Below, in pieces: positions 28,615 through 37,565 of a stretch of DNA of 64,000 bases (positions within the stretch are counted from its first letter, which is position 1; every line of letters starts with the position of its first letter). Location: the NCBI GenBank assembly GCA_039621445.1, contig CP154956.1, positions 919,653-983,652 of the forward strand, read 5' to 3'. A model generated the notes under the pieces. It saw nothing but the letters and a program-made list of their open reading frames with translations. It had not been told where the DNA came from and did not search any database. The DNA is from Euglena gracilis. Its lineage: Eukaryota > Euglenida > Euglenophyceae > Euglenales. Both the position numbers and the translations under genes were made by a program.

Positions 28615-31464
28615 CTCCAGGTCCGAACCGGCCGAATAGCCGGCTATGGGCCTTTTAGAGGTATAAACGGATTTCAACGTGCGCACCGCCATGCGGGCCT
28701 CGTCGAAATCGGTATCCGTGGTCTCATCCCCCTCCCTGCCCGAAGCCGGGGTGTCATCCTCCAAACAAGATATCTTGAAACCGACTTTATGGCGGTTGGA
28801 GGAGTGACCCTTGTCACCGCGATTCATACCGCGATGACGTTGGCCAGGGCGGGGAGAACGAGAACGCGGACATTTGGATGAGTGGTGATCACTCGATCCA
28901 CAAAGCGAACACCGAGATTTGTGTCGCGAATCTGGATAACGGGGGGATCGGTTTCCCGATTTCCCGTCAAACCGTCGTGGTGACCGGGTATCCCGTCGAC
29001 CATGACCGGTGTATCGGGGTTTTCCCGATGAGGATCGCGAAGAAGATGATCCGCTTCGCGAACGCGATCGCGATGTCTCGCGATGAGAATCACGCTTCTT
29101 GGCCGGGGCACCGGGTGACCTACCCCGAGGGGTACCGTGTTTCCGCTCATCGCGGAACGGGATCCGGGGGCTAATACCACCGGAACGGGGACCCGATGAC
29201 CTTGAATTGCACGATTGGCGTGAAAACGCGGAGGAACCCGAACCTCGTGATGAGGTCGAGCCTCGCGGACTCTGAATACGCTTACGCGCTTCAGGATTAG
29301 GACATTCCCGAGACATATGTCCTGATTTGTTGCACAAAAAGCACACTTTATCCGTGGCTTGGTCCGAAGAACGCGGGTATCGCGTTTTTGATCCCGTGGT
29401 GGGTGAAGTAGGTGAAACCGGTGATTTTTGCAATGCGTTTACCGAACCAGCCGGTAATCCAGCGGTTGGGTGTGCGGTATACGCGGATTGAATCTGACCA
29501 AGAAGCTGTGATAGCTTCAATTGCTTGGAAACGTAGTTCCAGCGTTGGTCAAGAGTCATTGCATTACCCGCCAACTCCTCACGATGGATATCCTTGATGA
29601 GGCTAGGCGTGAAATGCATGAGAACAGCGTCAAACTGTTCGCGCATTTGCTTTTCTCTGAGTTCATCCACTTCAGCGGCAAGTCCCAACCATTTGGCATA
29701 GCAAAGGTCAATGGACTTCCACTTCCGATCGGGTGGGGCACATTTCCGCCACTTGGTCTCCAGGGTAATCCTAGCGACCAAACTTGAACTGGTGGAAGCG
29801 TATTGCTCCACCAGGTCATCAAAGGAAACGCGGTAGCGAATCACAAGTTGTGGCGCGCGCTCCTTTTCATCCCTTGGGAGGCAATCGATGAATTCCATCT
29901 TGATCACCTCCGGGTTTTTGTCCTGGGTTGGCCCTTTCAATGCCCAGTAGTACTCCCAGTCCCGGAAAAACTGTCTCCATGTGGTTGGATCACCATCCCA
30001 CTGTGGTTTCACCTTATTCGCGATTGCGATGGTGCCCTTGAAGTCTTTCTGAAAAACCCGTTGGCCCTCGGTGGTATTCCGTGGATTCGGGCCCGGGTAC
30101 GCTCGAGCACCAAGCGTATCTTTTCCGGATTCTTGTCGGAATCGCGAAATTTCTGGTGAAGGTGAATCCTGGTACCGGAAATCCGGTCGCAAACCCTGTT
30201 GGTCACCCGTACTAGGGAGACTCTCCGGTGTGGGGGTATGTCGCGCATGCAACATGTGACCCACTCCCGGTGTACGGGTTTGGCTCATTCCACGCAAAAG
30301 CATGGAATGATGGATTTCTTGGTGGAGACTTGGCGGAATCGCCGTGTTTTCCGCGAATTCGGTTCCCGTAATGGGAAATTCATCCGAAAACTGGGTTTGG
30401 GTTGTGGACAAGGCCAATGGTGGCACAATTCGCGGGATCGCGGATTGTGACACTCGGGACACGGGTGGTGGTGGTGCATGTGCACCCAGAGCCGGGTTAT
30501 GAAAACGCGACTCTGGAACATTTGGCGCATCTTCGGCAATGCATACTGCCGAATTGCGGTGTGAAACCCGCTGTTGGTTGGACACATTATCCAAACCCAC
30601 AGACAAGTCATGCACACTTTGCTCCAAATGCTCAACGAATTGGAGTTGGCCGCAAATACGGTCAACTTGATCCTCCAAAGCGCGAATACGCTTGCGGTAA
30701 CGGGAAAAGTCATCCAAGTGCGGAATCCTTTCGGAAATTCCGGTAACATCTTGGACAAGTTTCCCGTGAGACTTATCCAATAATTGGAGTTGTCCCATTA
30801 ATGCCTTTACAGCATTTGAGAGAATCTGCAAAGGTGATGTCACCTTGGTTGGTGTGGTGGTGGGTGCAACCGGTGCAGGGTTATCCGACAACACGGTTGT
30901 GGTACCCGTGGGCAAATTTCCAGGTTGTGGGTTATCCAACAACGCGGAAATTCGCTCATCCAACCTGGTAATCTCATTTTGCGTGGATCGGGCATTTCGA
31001 TTCACCGATTCCTCAAGCCGTAATAGGCTGTTGCAGAAATCTTGCAAGGTTTCCTGATTGTTAGTGAGCATTTTGTCATAAAATGCCTTGAAATCAGGGT
31101 TCTCGGTAATCCGAGAACTGGAACCTGCAGGTAGAGACTGCATTTCCGTTACTTTGGTAGACACCGATGCATACCGGGTCTGGAGTTCCCCAATAGCAGT
31201 CTGAATGCCGCTAATGTCCGGAACTCGGTGGGAAAGTGCAGAATAGCTTTGTTGCAAACCCGCAATGGCCGAGTTAATCCCGCCAATGTCGGATTGCAAC
31301 TGCAACTGCAGGGAATCCTGCCGTTGTGCCATTTCCGCGACTTTCGCGCTCAGATTGGATAATCCAACCCGATTCGCGTCACAATAGCAGGTTTTCTGCT
31401 CCAAACGGGAAAGTCGCTCCTCCAACTGCCGCACATACGTGTGGGGAGCAAAATTCTCGTTGGC
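28612..31464 (-). CDS. Gag main part with two zinc knuckles
   Basis: About 950 codons: an N-terminal coiled-coil region (TYVRQLEERLSRLEQK onward), a central capsid-like domain (VKPQWDGDPTTWRQFFRDWE...), a zinc knuckle CFLCNKSGHMSREC at about 29343-29302, a long Arg/Ser-rich stretch, then a second Cys/His motif CSLCGSSDHHSSKC near 28910. Gag forms the particle and packages RNA. It stops at TAG 28614-28612. Decayed homologues lie at 48.5-49.6 kb and, for the coiled-coil start, at 56.6-56.9 kb. Confidence 0.88.
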   Translation of the reverse strand, partial: ANENFAPHTYVRQLEERLSRLEQKTCYCDANRVGLSNLSAKVAEMAQRQDSLQLQLQSDIGGINSAIAGLQQSYSALSHRVPDISGIQTAIGELQTRYASVSTKVTEMQSLPAGSSSRITENPDFKAFYDKMLTNNQETLQDFCNSLLRLEESVNRNARSTQNEITRLDERISALLDNPQPGNLPTGTTTVLSDNPAPVAPTTTPTKVTSPLQILSNAVKALMGQLQLLDKSHGKLVQDVTGISERIPHLDDFSRYRKRIRALEDQVDRICGQLQFVEHLEQSVHDLSVGLDNVSNQQRVSHRNSAVCIAEDAPNVPESRFHNPALGAHAPPPPVSRVSQSAIPRIVPPLALSTTQTQFSDEFPITGTEFAENTAIPPSLHQEIHHSMLLRGMSQTRTPGVGHMLHARHTPTPESLPSTGDQQGLRPDFRYQDSPSPEISRFRQESGKDTLGARAYPGPNPRNTTEGQRVFQKDFKGTIAIANKVKPQWDGDPTTWRQFFRDWEYYWALKGPTQDKNPEVIKMEFIDCLPRDEKERAPQLVIRYRVSFDDLVEQYASTSSSLVARITLETKWRKCAPPDRKWKSIDLCYAKWLGLAAEVDELREKQMREQFDAVLMHFTPSLIKDIHREELAGNAMTLDQRWNYVSKQLKLSQLLGQIQSAYTAHPTAGLPAGSVNALQKSPVSPTSPTTGSKTRYPRSSDQATDKVCFLCNKSGHMSRECPNPEARKRIQSPRGSTSSRGSGSSAFSRQSCNSRSSGPRSGGISPRIPFRDERKHGTPRGRSPGAPAKKRDSHRETSRSRSRSGSSSSRSSSGKPRYTGHGRRDTRSPRRFDGKSGNRSPRYPDSRHKSRCSLCGSSDHHSSKCPRSRSPRPGQRHRGMNRGDKGHSSNRHKVGFKISCLEDDTPASGREGDETTDTDFDEARMAVRTLKSVYTSKRPIAGYSAGSDLE

Positions 31465-31881
31465 TTATGACTGGAATTGCCGAAACTTTTCCGTTTCATC
31501 GCACAACTGCATAATGCGGTGTTGCGATTCATGGAAAGTTGCGGACAATGTGGTGAAATGGTCCATAGACACAAATCCACCACTGCTGGATGTTGCAGAC
31601 GAGGAATCTCGTGCATGCAACTGTTGTTGAAAATGCAACAACGCGGATGAACAGGACTCCATTTGTCCCGATAACCGTTGTAGTGAGTCATGCAAGTGCA
31701 AAAACTTGGAGTCATTCCGCGTTTCCGCTTCATGCATGCATTCACTAATTTGCCGGAAGTGTTGCGGGAGTTGTTGGCACATTTTGTCAAAGGTTTCCCG
31801 AAAGTTTGCAAGGTCAATACCCGCACCTTCGAAATTCCTCTGGCAATATTTGCCAACTTCCTGCAAGTAATTCCAGCAGAA
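31465..31881 (-). CDS. Gag middle part, in frame between two TAA codons
   Basis: This is the same reading frame as the flanking gag pieces. It encodes a helical, Gln/His-rich segment (ISKVRV-free frame: LANFRETFDKMCQQLPQHFR, then further Gln/His-rich sequence). The homologous minus-strand region at 56.84-57.1 kb has the same protein character but a frameshift where this copy has its second TAA. That both copies break at this point may mean a tolerated or programmed interruption. Confidence 0.6.
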   Translation of the reverse strand, partial: FCWNYLQEVGKYCQRNFEGAGIDLANFRETFDKMCQQLPQHFRQISECMHEAETRNDSKFLHLHDSLQRLSGQMESCSSALLHFQQQLHARDSSSATSSSGGFVSMDHFTTLSATFHESQHRIMQLCDETEKFRQFQS

Positions 31882-32589
31882 TTACAGCTTGGTGAAGACA
31901 TGTTTTTGGTTGTCCTCATCAAACTGGAGCACTTTATTTAGTGCGGTTGCACATTCCGCAACGCATTGTTGCACATGGTTGAACTGCCTCACAAGGGGGT
32001 GATCCCCTGGAAGCCGAGCAACGATATCCTGCACATCCTCAGCGGTGAGGAGCTCACCAGTGCCCTTCCCATAGCCATCCATGGGTTGGGACGTACCGGA
32101 GAATTCCGGTACCACTAGGCGAGTCTCCGGTTGCCAAGGTAGTGCGGGATAGCACCCAAGATCGGGTGGTGGTGGCAAAGCTCTGTAAGGGCTTGCCGGT
32201 GGAAGAACGGGTGGTGGTTGAAAGAAACATGGGGTTTCCAACCCACCATCACCAGAGAAGCCCGGTGGCGGAATCACCACGGGTCTCTTCGGTGTGAACA
32301 GCTGCACCATTGCCGCAGACAGAGGCGAATACCCCCGTTGTGGCAAGGTGAGTGTGGAAGAGGCCGCATTAGCCTCTGAAGCCAATGAAGTGGAGGGCTC
32401 ATCGCCGACCACTGTCAATGATGACAAGTGTTGCAATTGTGACAATTGAATCAATTGTGCCTCATCGGCGTGGGAACTGGAAGCACGTTCACATAAAAGC
32501 TTCCAATCCCCACTTTCTTGGTCAATGTCTTGCAATGATGCCTGTAATAAGGCATAATTGAATTGATGGTTGGGGCCTGTGCTTTGCAT
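31882..32589 (-). CDS. Gag N-terminal part
   Basis: I chose the ATG at 32589 because MQSTGPNHQFNY is matched by MQSTTPNSKFYY in the related fragment at 58.3 kb. The piece is followed by Ser/Leu-rich and Pro-rich segments including GGLETPCFFQPPPVLPP, which also occurs in the 57.1-57.4 kb homologue (WLETPCFIQPP). It ends at a TAA at 31884-31882 that lies inside the arm of a hairpin (31867-31885). Confidence 0.7.
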   Translation of the reverse strand: MQSTGPNHQFNYALLQASLQDIDQESGDWKLLCERASSSHADEAQLIQLSQLQHLSSLTVVGDEPSTSLASEANAASSTLTLPQRGYSPLSAAMVQLFTPKRPVVIPPPGFSGDGGLETPCFFQPPPVLPPASPYRALPPPPDLGCYPALPWQPETRLVVPEFSGTSQPMDGYGKGTGELLTAEDVQDIVARLPGDHPLVRQFNHVQQCVAECATALNKVLQFDEDNQKHVFTKL

Positions 32590-32779
32590 CTTTCTGATGA
32601 CAAAAACAGCAAAAACCCACAAAACTAAGCAGTTGTGCTGGCACCAGAGGGGCTGTAACGGGTAATACCGTACAGAACCTTCCGGAGCCTGCTCGTCTGC
32701 TTAGACGTTGACTAGAAGCCGGGAGCTGACGCTGCGACCGTGTAATAACGGTGCAGGGGCTCTCCGCTGCCAGTCAGCG

Positions 32780-33003
32780 TAGGATCGAACCAATCTGCTA
32801 CCAAGTTAAATACCTGGTAGCCTTTCTTTCTGTGAAGTATGTGTAGGATCGTAACCAATCTGCTACCAAGTGTAAAACCTGGTAGCCTTTCTGTTTGTGA
32901 AGTGTGTATAGGATCGTAACCAATCTGCTACCAAGTGTAATACTTGATAGCGTTTCTTTCTGTATGGGCTGTATGTGTAGGATCGTGACCTAATCTGCTA
33001 CCA
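32780..33003 (-). repeat. Four tandem units each containing a primer-binding-site-like sequence
   Basis: Starting directly at the 5' LTR, the minus-strand word TTGGTAGCAGATT followed by a GATCCTA box occurs four times, with plus-strand box starts at about 32780, 32845, 32910 and 32979 (spacing 65, 65, 70). The unit touching the LTR (32989-33003, TGGTAGCAGATTAGG) should be the functional site. Its first bases resemble TGGTATCAGA, the initiator-Met primer site common in plant elements. Confidence 0.85.
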
Positions 33004-33319
33004 AGTGTACGTCTGATTCCCAATTCCCCTTTCCCAATTCCCAAAAGCCTTCGCTTTCGCCTTGGCGCACCTACTTGGGAACTGAAAGTCAGAGTAACAG
33101 TAAAAACCCTTTTCCCACTTCCCAAGAAGCAAAGCACGGAGCAATGCGGGGAGGACGGACTGGATAACCAAGTCCGGTCCGATGGAAAGGAAGGAAAAGG
33201 TATAAAGAAGAATACCACCTGTGGAGAGAGAAGGGGCACCCATTAGGAGATCCTAATAGGATCTGCTTCCATCCTAACTTCCTCAACGGAAGGGGACAGA
33301 AGCATACGCCTGGTACACA
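33004..33319 (-). repeat. 5' LTR of the 16.7 kb element
   Basis: The sequence matches 16638-16953 with one substitution seen by eye. It ends GTACACT directly against the primer-binding site. It should carry the promoter. No unambiguous TATA box was assigned on the minus strand, although ATTCTTCTTTATACC is present. Confidence 0.92.
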
Positions 33320-33324
33320 CAAAC
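33320..33324. repeat. Right target-site duplication CAAAC
   Basis: It pairs with CAAAC at 16633-16637. Confidence 0.85.
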
Positions 33325-33764
33325 ACCAATAACAAACAAGGAGAAGCACAGGCCTAAGCAACCCACAGCGAAAAAAAAACCAACCCCACGCTCACCTGAC
33401 CGTGCGAAAAGCGCTCCCCTCACTCCGCTCCCTACCACACCCCCGACCTAAAGCGTTCAACATTCCGTGCCCGTCGTATCTCACGCTTTGCACTCTCTCC
33501 CTGACCGCTGCTACCCCTCTGACTATTCATGCGGTTCCCCCATCACAATCTCCGACCCCCCAGAACACTCAAATCCAGTAGGCTGTGCCACTGGTCGGTG
33601 GATTTGGCTCGCCCCACCACCGTGTTTTCTGACCACTTAAGTCCACGCGCCCGACACGTGGAGCCTCCCTCCCCCCTGAACACTCAAATCCAGTAGGCTG
33701 TGCCACTGGTCACTGGATTCGGTCCGCCCCACCGCTGTTCACTCATGGTTTAAAGTGGTGCACA
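33325..33764 (+). other. LINE 3' / leader region
   Basis: No coding frame was supported. Two copies of the leader word AAATCCAGTAGGCTGTGCCA lie at about 33570 and 33690, as upstream of the first LINE copy at 15250 and 15455. Before the retrotransposon inserted, this DNA directly followed position 16637. Confidence 0.55.
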
Positions 33765-34069
33765 CGTGGAGCCATTGGCACAATCGACAAATATGGGGAG
33801 CCTTGCAAGCGACGAGGTTGGACATTTATCCCACTGGTGATGGACTGCTACGGTGGCATGAGTCAATCAGGCCAAGGATTCGTCTCCACATGCATCCGCC
33901 TCCAAACAAGCCAACATAACGGCTGGGAGAGGCGGGGTGTGGAGGCCAGTGCATGGCAGGGGCTTGGAATGGCTTTGATGCGCGAGTTGGCACGACAACT
34001 GGCATGGGGACAGTGTCCTGAGCAACTGCTTGATTGCATTAGCGCTAGTACGCATTCCCCGTATTTATG
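33765..34069 (+). pseudogene. C-terminal fragment of another REL-type LINE protein
   Basis: The plus frame reads IDKYGEPCKRRGWTFIPLV, then DCYGGMSQSGQGF and a helical tail ending in a stop at 34069. This is the same pattern as KYDEPCQKAGWSF...WGGWGPEG in copy 1 but clearly from a different element. It is only about 100 codons long and lacks the zinc cluster, so it is a 5'-truncated remnant. Confidence 0.55.
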
Positions 34070-34499
34070 AGTGTGACTTCATCCAGTGCACCTGCCACCT
34101 CTATCACCTCTATCACCTTCGGTGGCCCACACAGAACAATGGCCACGGGGCCATCTTTCTAACCTGCCACACTCGGACGGCTCTGAAACCAAAAACACCA
34201 AGAAAAAATCAGCAAATGACACAAACACGCCAACAGCGGCAAGCAAAGCACACACACACACCCCCCTCTCTCCCCGCCGTATATATTGAAGATGGGACTT
34301 TCCCATTTTCCTCCAACCACTGACCGCGGGACGTGCCTTTGTGCTTTCTGTACTCTACACCCATAGTATATACCGGCGACATGTGGCTGCACAGGGAGTC
34401 ATGAGGAGTTTCTCCTTGTGGCGAGGGCCAAAAGAGACGTCTCCCTGGGCCCGGGGCACGGTCTGGGTGAAGCTGTGCTACCCGCTGTGTGAAGAAGAA
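34070..34499. other. No gene recognised
   Basis: This is A/C-rich DNA with a short ACACACAC run at about 34250-34262. The plus-strand end (from about 34400) leads into the second LINE copy. Confidence 0.4.
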
Positions 34500-35360
34500 T
34501 TCGGAACGTGGAGCTTTCTGAGACAACCCCGACGACATCAGATTGGCAGATAATGATCAGCAATCACACACTGGTGGACAACCCATCTTCATCAGGCCTC
34601 CCTTGACAATCTCTACTCCGCCAGCTCACCCCGGGACCAAGCCAGACTTTCGGAGACACAGAATGGATTGGGGTCAGCTTGGATGAGAGCAACACCCCCG
34701 GCCTCACTTCACACAAACCTATCATCAGAGGAATACATCCTCTCATTGAAGGGGTGGCTTGGAGTGCCCTTGTTTGTGCCAAAGATTCCCCCAAGTGCCC
34801 GGAATGTGATGCAGCAGTGGATGAATGGGGAGACCACCTGCTCTGTTGTCTGCGCAAAAACTACTCTGAAAGACACAACGCCCTACAGGACAAACTGTTT
34901 GAGACCTTGAGGATTTCTGGACAAGGTCTAACCAAAGAAGTCAGATCCCGGATCAACCAGATCAACACCTAAGGCTAACCGATCTGCTCTTGTCTGCCTG
35001 GAAGAACGGCCAACCCTCCGCACTCGACCTGACAGTCGTCCACAGCTGGCAAAATGCTAATCGACAAAGCAAAGAAAAGTGGAAACTGTTTCTGAAACAA
35101 AAAAGAAAAACAGAAACACGACAAGCACGACGAGCCCTGCCAAAAGGCAGTATGGAGCTTCACCACGGCCGACTTCGACACATGGGGTGGCTCGGGACCA
35201 AACGGAGCCAAGAACATCAAACAAGTACTACAAAGAGCTGCCTCTTGGCAAGAGGGAGACCAGCGCCAGAGCAAAGCAAACAAATTGCAGGAACAACTGT
35301 CTATATCCCTAACGAGGCAAATAGCCAAAATCCTGGCGACCAAGGCACGCATACCCTGAA
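34500..35360 (+). pseudogene. REL-type LINE protein, copy 2, frameshifted
   Basis: This is homologous to 15735-16594. The zinc cluster is intact (CPECDAAVDEWGDHLLCC) and followed by RHNALQDKLFETL, but a stop after RINQINT near 34972 and later shifts split it. LLLSAWKNGQPSALDLTVVH continues at about 34985 in a second frame, and the C-terminal KYDEPC-like part is in a third. The copy is more decayed than copy 1 and is not expected to encode a full protein. Confidence 0.7.
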
Positions 35361-35805
35361 CAACAGCGGGAACGCCCGGGCGGAGCACACCAAGACCGAT
35401 AACCGTACACACAAAAGCTACCAAGCAAAAACCACCCTAAAGCGACCCGCGCCAAGAGCACCCCCCCGGAAGGAACATTCACTCCCTAGGGCTCCCTCCC
35501 CCCGTCGTACAGCTGACACACCACCCCTCTGTACCGTGCGCTTCACCGCCCTTTCCCTTGTACTTTACTCTCGGCTCTCCCCCTCCCACCCTGAGAACTT
35601 GCTGTGTACATTACTCTCACCCTGACAGGACTTCGGCTCGGAGTGATCCTCCGGGTGGTAGACATGAGCTTTCTGAGTGTCTATTTTTTTGTCTCCACAC
35701 GTGCTCGTGGCATGAAAGCCCCGAGTGGGGTCCGAAGCTCAGAAGGACAACTACGAGCAGCAAGCAACCCCATGGTTTAAAGTGTGGATTTGACTTACTA
35801 CTGTG
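35361..35805. other. No gene recognised
   Basis: This is C-rich DNA downstream of the LINE copy, then mixed sequence. Open frames show no recognisable family. Confidence 0.4.
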
Positions 35806-36545
35806 AGAACCTTGCAGCAGGGTGAGATTCAGCCACCCAGCAGCATCGACATCGACATACGTGATTTGAGCCCTGGGAGATCCTGCCCCATGAGAAGCAG
35901 GGTGAGATTCTGCCACCCATCAACATCGAAATCTGTGACATCGACAGCTGTGATTCAAGCCCTGGGAGATCCACCCCTAGCCCGAATGGGCCTTGGAGAT
36001 TCTGTGAAGTACAGCCCCAAAAGGGGTGCCCAGGAGGCAATCCCTGGAGAGAACACCGAGGACATCGACGGCAAGATTAGTGGAACCATATGTGAACACA
36101 TTGCTGAGACATTTTGGTTCATCATGGCGCCCAAGGTGCTGGAAACAATTGAAGCAGAGGTCGAGCCCACAGTGACTCCCACTGCTGCTGTAACAAGCAC
36201 TCCACACGTGCTGCACATTGCGATCTTCCAAGTTGTTTTGGCCAGTGTTTTTTGCCTTTGCCAAATGCAAATGGTGCAGGAGGAAACAAACAGCCAGCAG
36301 CATTTGACACACATTTGACCAACAGCCCACAATCAACAGCAGGGTGAGATTCAGCCACCAAGCCAGCAGCATTTCACAGAAGATTTGGCAACCATTGGGC
36401 CAACAGACCCCATGCACGACGTCTTTGTAGCTGGCCCTGGGAGACCCAACCCCAGCCAGGAGCATTCTGTTTCAGCTTTGGCAAGAATTAGGCCACCAGC
36501 CCCCATTGGTCAGCAGGGTAAGATTGAGCAACGCAGACAGTGCAG
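35806..36545. repeat. Dispersed short-motif array (GCAGGGTGAGATTC)
   Basis: AGCAGGGTGAGATTC(A/T)GCCACC occurs at about 35817, 35896 and 36340, with a weaker copy near 36512. CCCTGGGAGATCC or CCCTGGGAGACCC occurs at about 35871, 35962 and 36435. The motifs alternate without strict spacing. The longest frame, Thr/Val-rich, shows no family resemblance. Confidence 0.6.
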
Positions 36546-37010
36546 CTGGGCAGAGCCCTGCATCCCATCGCCCTTGCCTTCATGCTCGCACGTTCTGAAG
36601 GCAAACCCCCGGGGCAAGTGTCAGAAAATAACCACCTCCGCCTGTGTGGAAGGCGCTTCCCCCGTGATGGAGCCTGGGCGCTGGTGCAATACCAAAAACG
36701 CTTTTTGCCGCTTGGGGGTAGCTGCGCCACAGCACCGGGCGTGCTCAGGGAAAAAATAGAAGCCCTGCCGTTCCGAACAAAGAACACCACATGCAAAAAG
36801 CACGGAACGTCACAGCCCCCGATCTTCTCCACAAACAAGACAAGTTTCGAAGCAAGGTTACACAGAAAAGACAGCTGCGTCAGGACCAAAACAAGGCCCC
36901 TTGCCGAAGTGCAAAGACATCTTGGCAGCCCGCGTCCAATTCCGGCCCTGGATAGGCGCTGGCCTCTTAACGCTAGGGGAAGTGAAGGCAAACCAAAAAG
37001 GTAACCCCCG
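36546..37010 (+). other. Open frame without recognisable homology
   Basis: A plus frame of about 150 codons (36540-37004) is open, basic and Cys/Arg-rich. It runs up to the first SINE copy. I cannot support it as a gene: no motif, no clear start context and no conserved neighbour. Confidence 0.2.
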
Positions 37011-37175
37011 GGGAGATCCTACGGAGGTTGGTAGCCGGCGCGTAGCACCAAGCCGAGTATCGCTCGAGTAGCTTATTCGGTAAGGTGCTGGGCTCACACG
37101 CGGGAGGTCGTGGGTTCGAGACCCAGGTCCCGCCGTATGGGTCCTGAACGATCCCCGGGAAAAAATCCCACGTGG
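37011..37175 (+). mobile_element. tRNA-derived SINE, copy 1 (5' part)
   Basis: It contains a pol III A box-like TAGCTTATTCGG at about 37068 and B box GGTTCGAGACCC at about 37112, about 44 bases apart, in a tRNA-like context (GAGGTCGTGGGTTCGAGACC). The anticodon and acceptor stems do not pair, so it is not a functional tRNA. The start GGGAGATCCTA is shared with copies 2 and 3. Confidence 0.72.
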
Positions 37176-37384
37176 GAAGGGGAGTATCCCGAACCTACCC
37201 CTCTCCCCAGAGCCCATTGCGCCTACCCCCACCCCGCCGGTACCCCCTCACAGACCCCCGGGAGTGAAGGCTGGGCAAAACCAAAATCGTTCGGGAAACT
37301 CAGCGACGGCCATCTGGTATAAGGCGTATAGGGTCCGTACTGGACGTGCGGCCGCATCGATCCGTGCAAATTTTCGACCTTGGT

Positions 37385-37565
37385 GGTCTCCGTGTTTACG
37401 TTGGTTGTCGCCACCCGCCGTTGGACGGCCACGGGGCAGCTCATACTACTTGCCGTGGCTTGACCTCAGGCGGGGAACTGCGCACATGGTCCGGCCAACC
37501 AGTGTCTCGTCCATTTGCGCAATTGCGCGCGCCGAACGATCCCCGCGGTATGCCCTCTGCCCGTA
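37385..37565 (-). mobile_element. Inverted fragment of the SINE 3' part
   Basis: The stretch reads as the reverse complement of the 3' half of copies 2 and 3, for example CGTTGGACGGCCACGGG, TACTTGCCGTGGC and GGCCAACCAGTGTCTCGTCC. With copy 1 it forms a head-to-head arrangement. Confidence 0.72.

Larger units (their letters stand above)
16638..33319 (-). mobile_element. Complete 16.7 kb Ty3/gypsy chromodomain retrotransposon with a long extra ORF
   Basis: The element has two 316 bp LTRs in the same orientation, a CAAAC target duplication, a primer-binding site touching the 5' LTR, and a polypurine tract touching the 3' LTR. In transcription order (right to left) it carries gag, protease, RT/RNase H, integrase with chromodomain, then ORF-X. 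The order RT-RNase H-integrase and the chromodomain place it in Ty3/gypsy chromoviruses. At 16.7 kb it is long for the group (most are 5-10 kb). The open frames carry stops and shifts, described in separate entries, so its autonomy is uncertain. Confidence 0.92.

Noticed and set aside
26458-32589. A variant genetic code explaining the in-frame stops
   Set aside because: TAA, TAG and TGA are all involved once or twice only, and over 1,100 codons of the second pol frame contain none of them as sense codons.
32780-33003. CRISPR-like repeat array
   Set aside because: Spacers are not unique (they resemble each other) and the array touches an LTR in a eukaryotic retrotransposon.
37066-37136. Functional tRNA gene
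   Set aside because: A and B boxes are present, but acceptor and anticodon stems do not pair and the unit is repeated with a common 3' tail, so it is a SINE.
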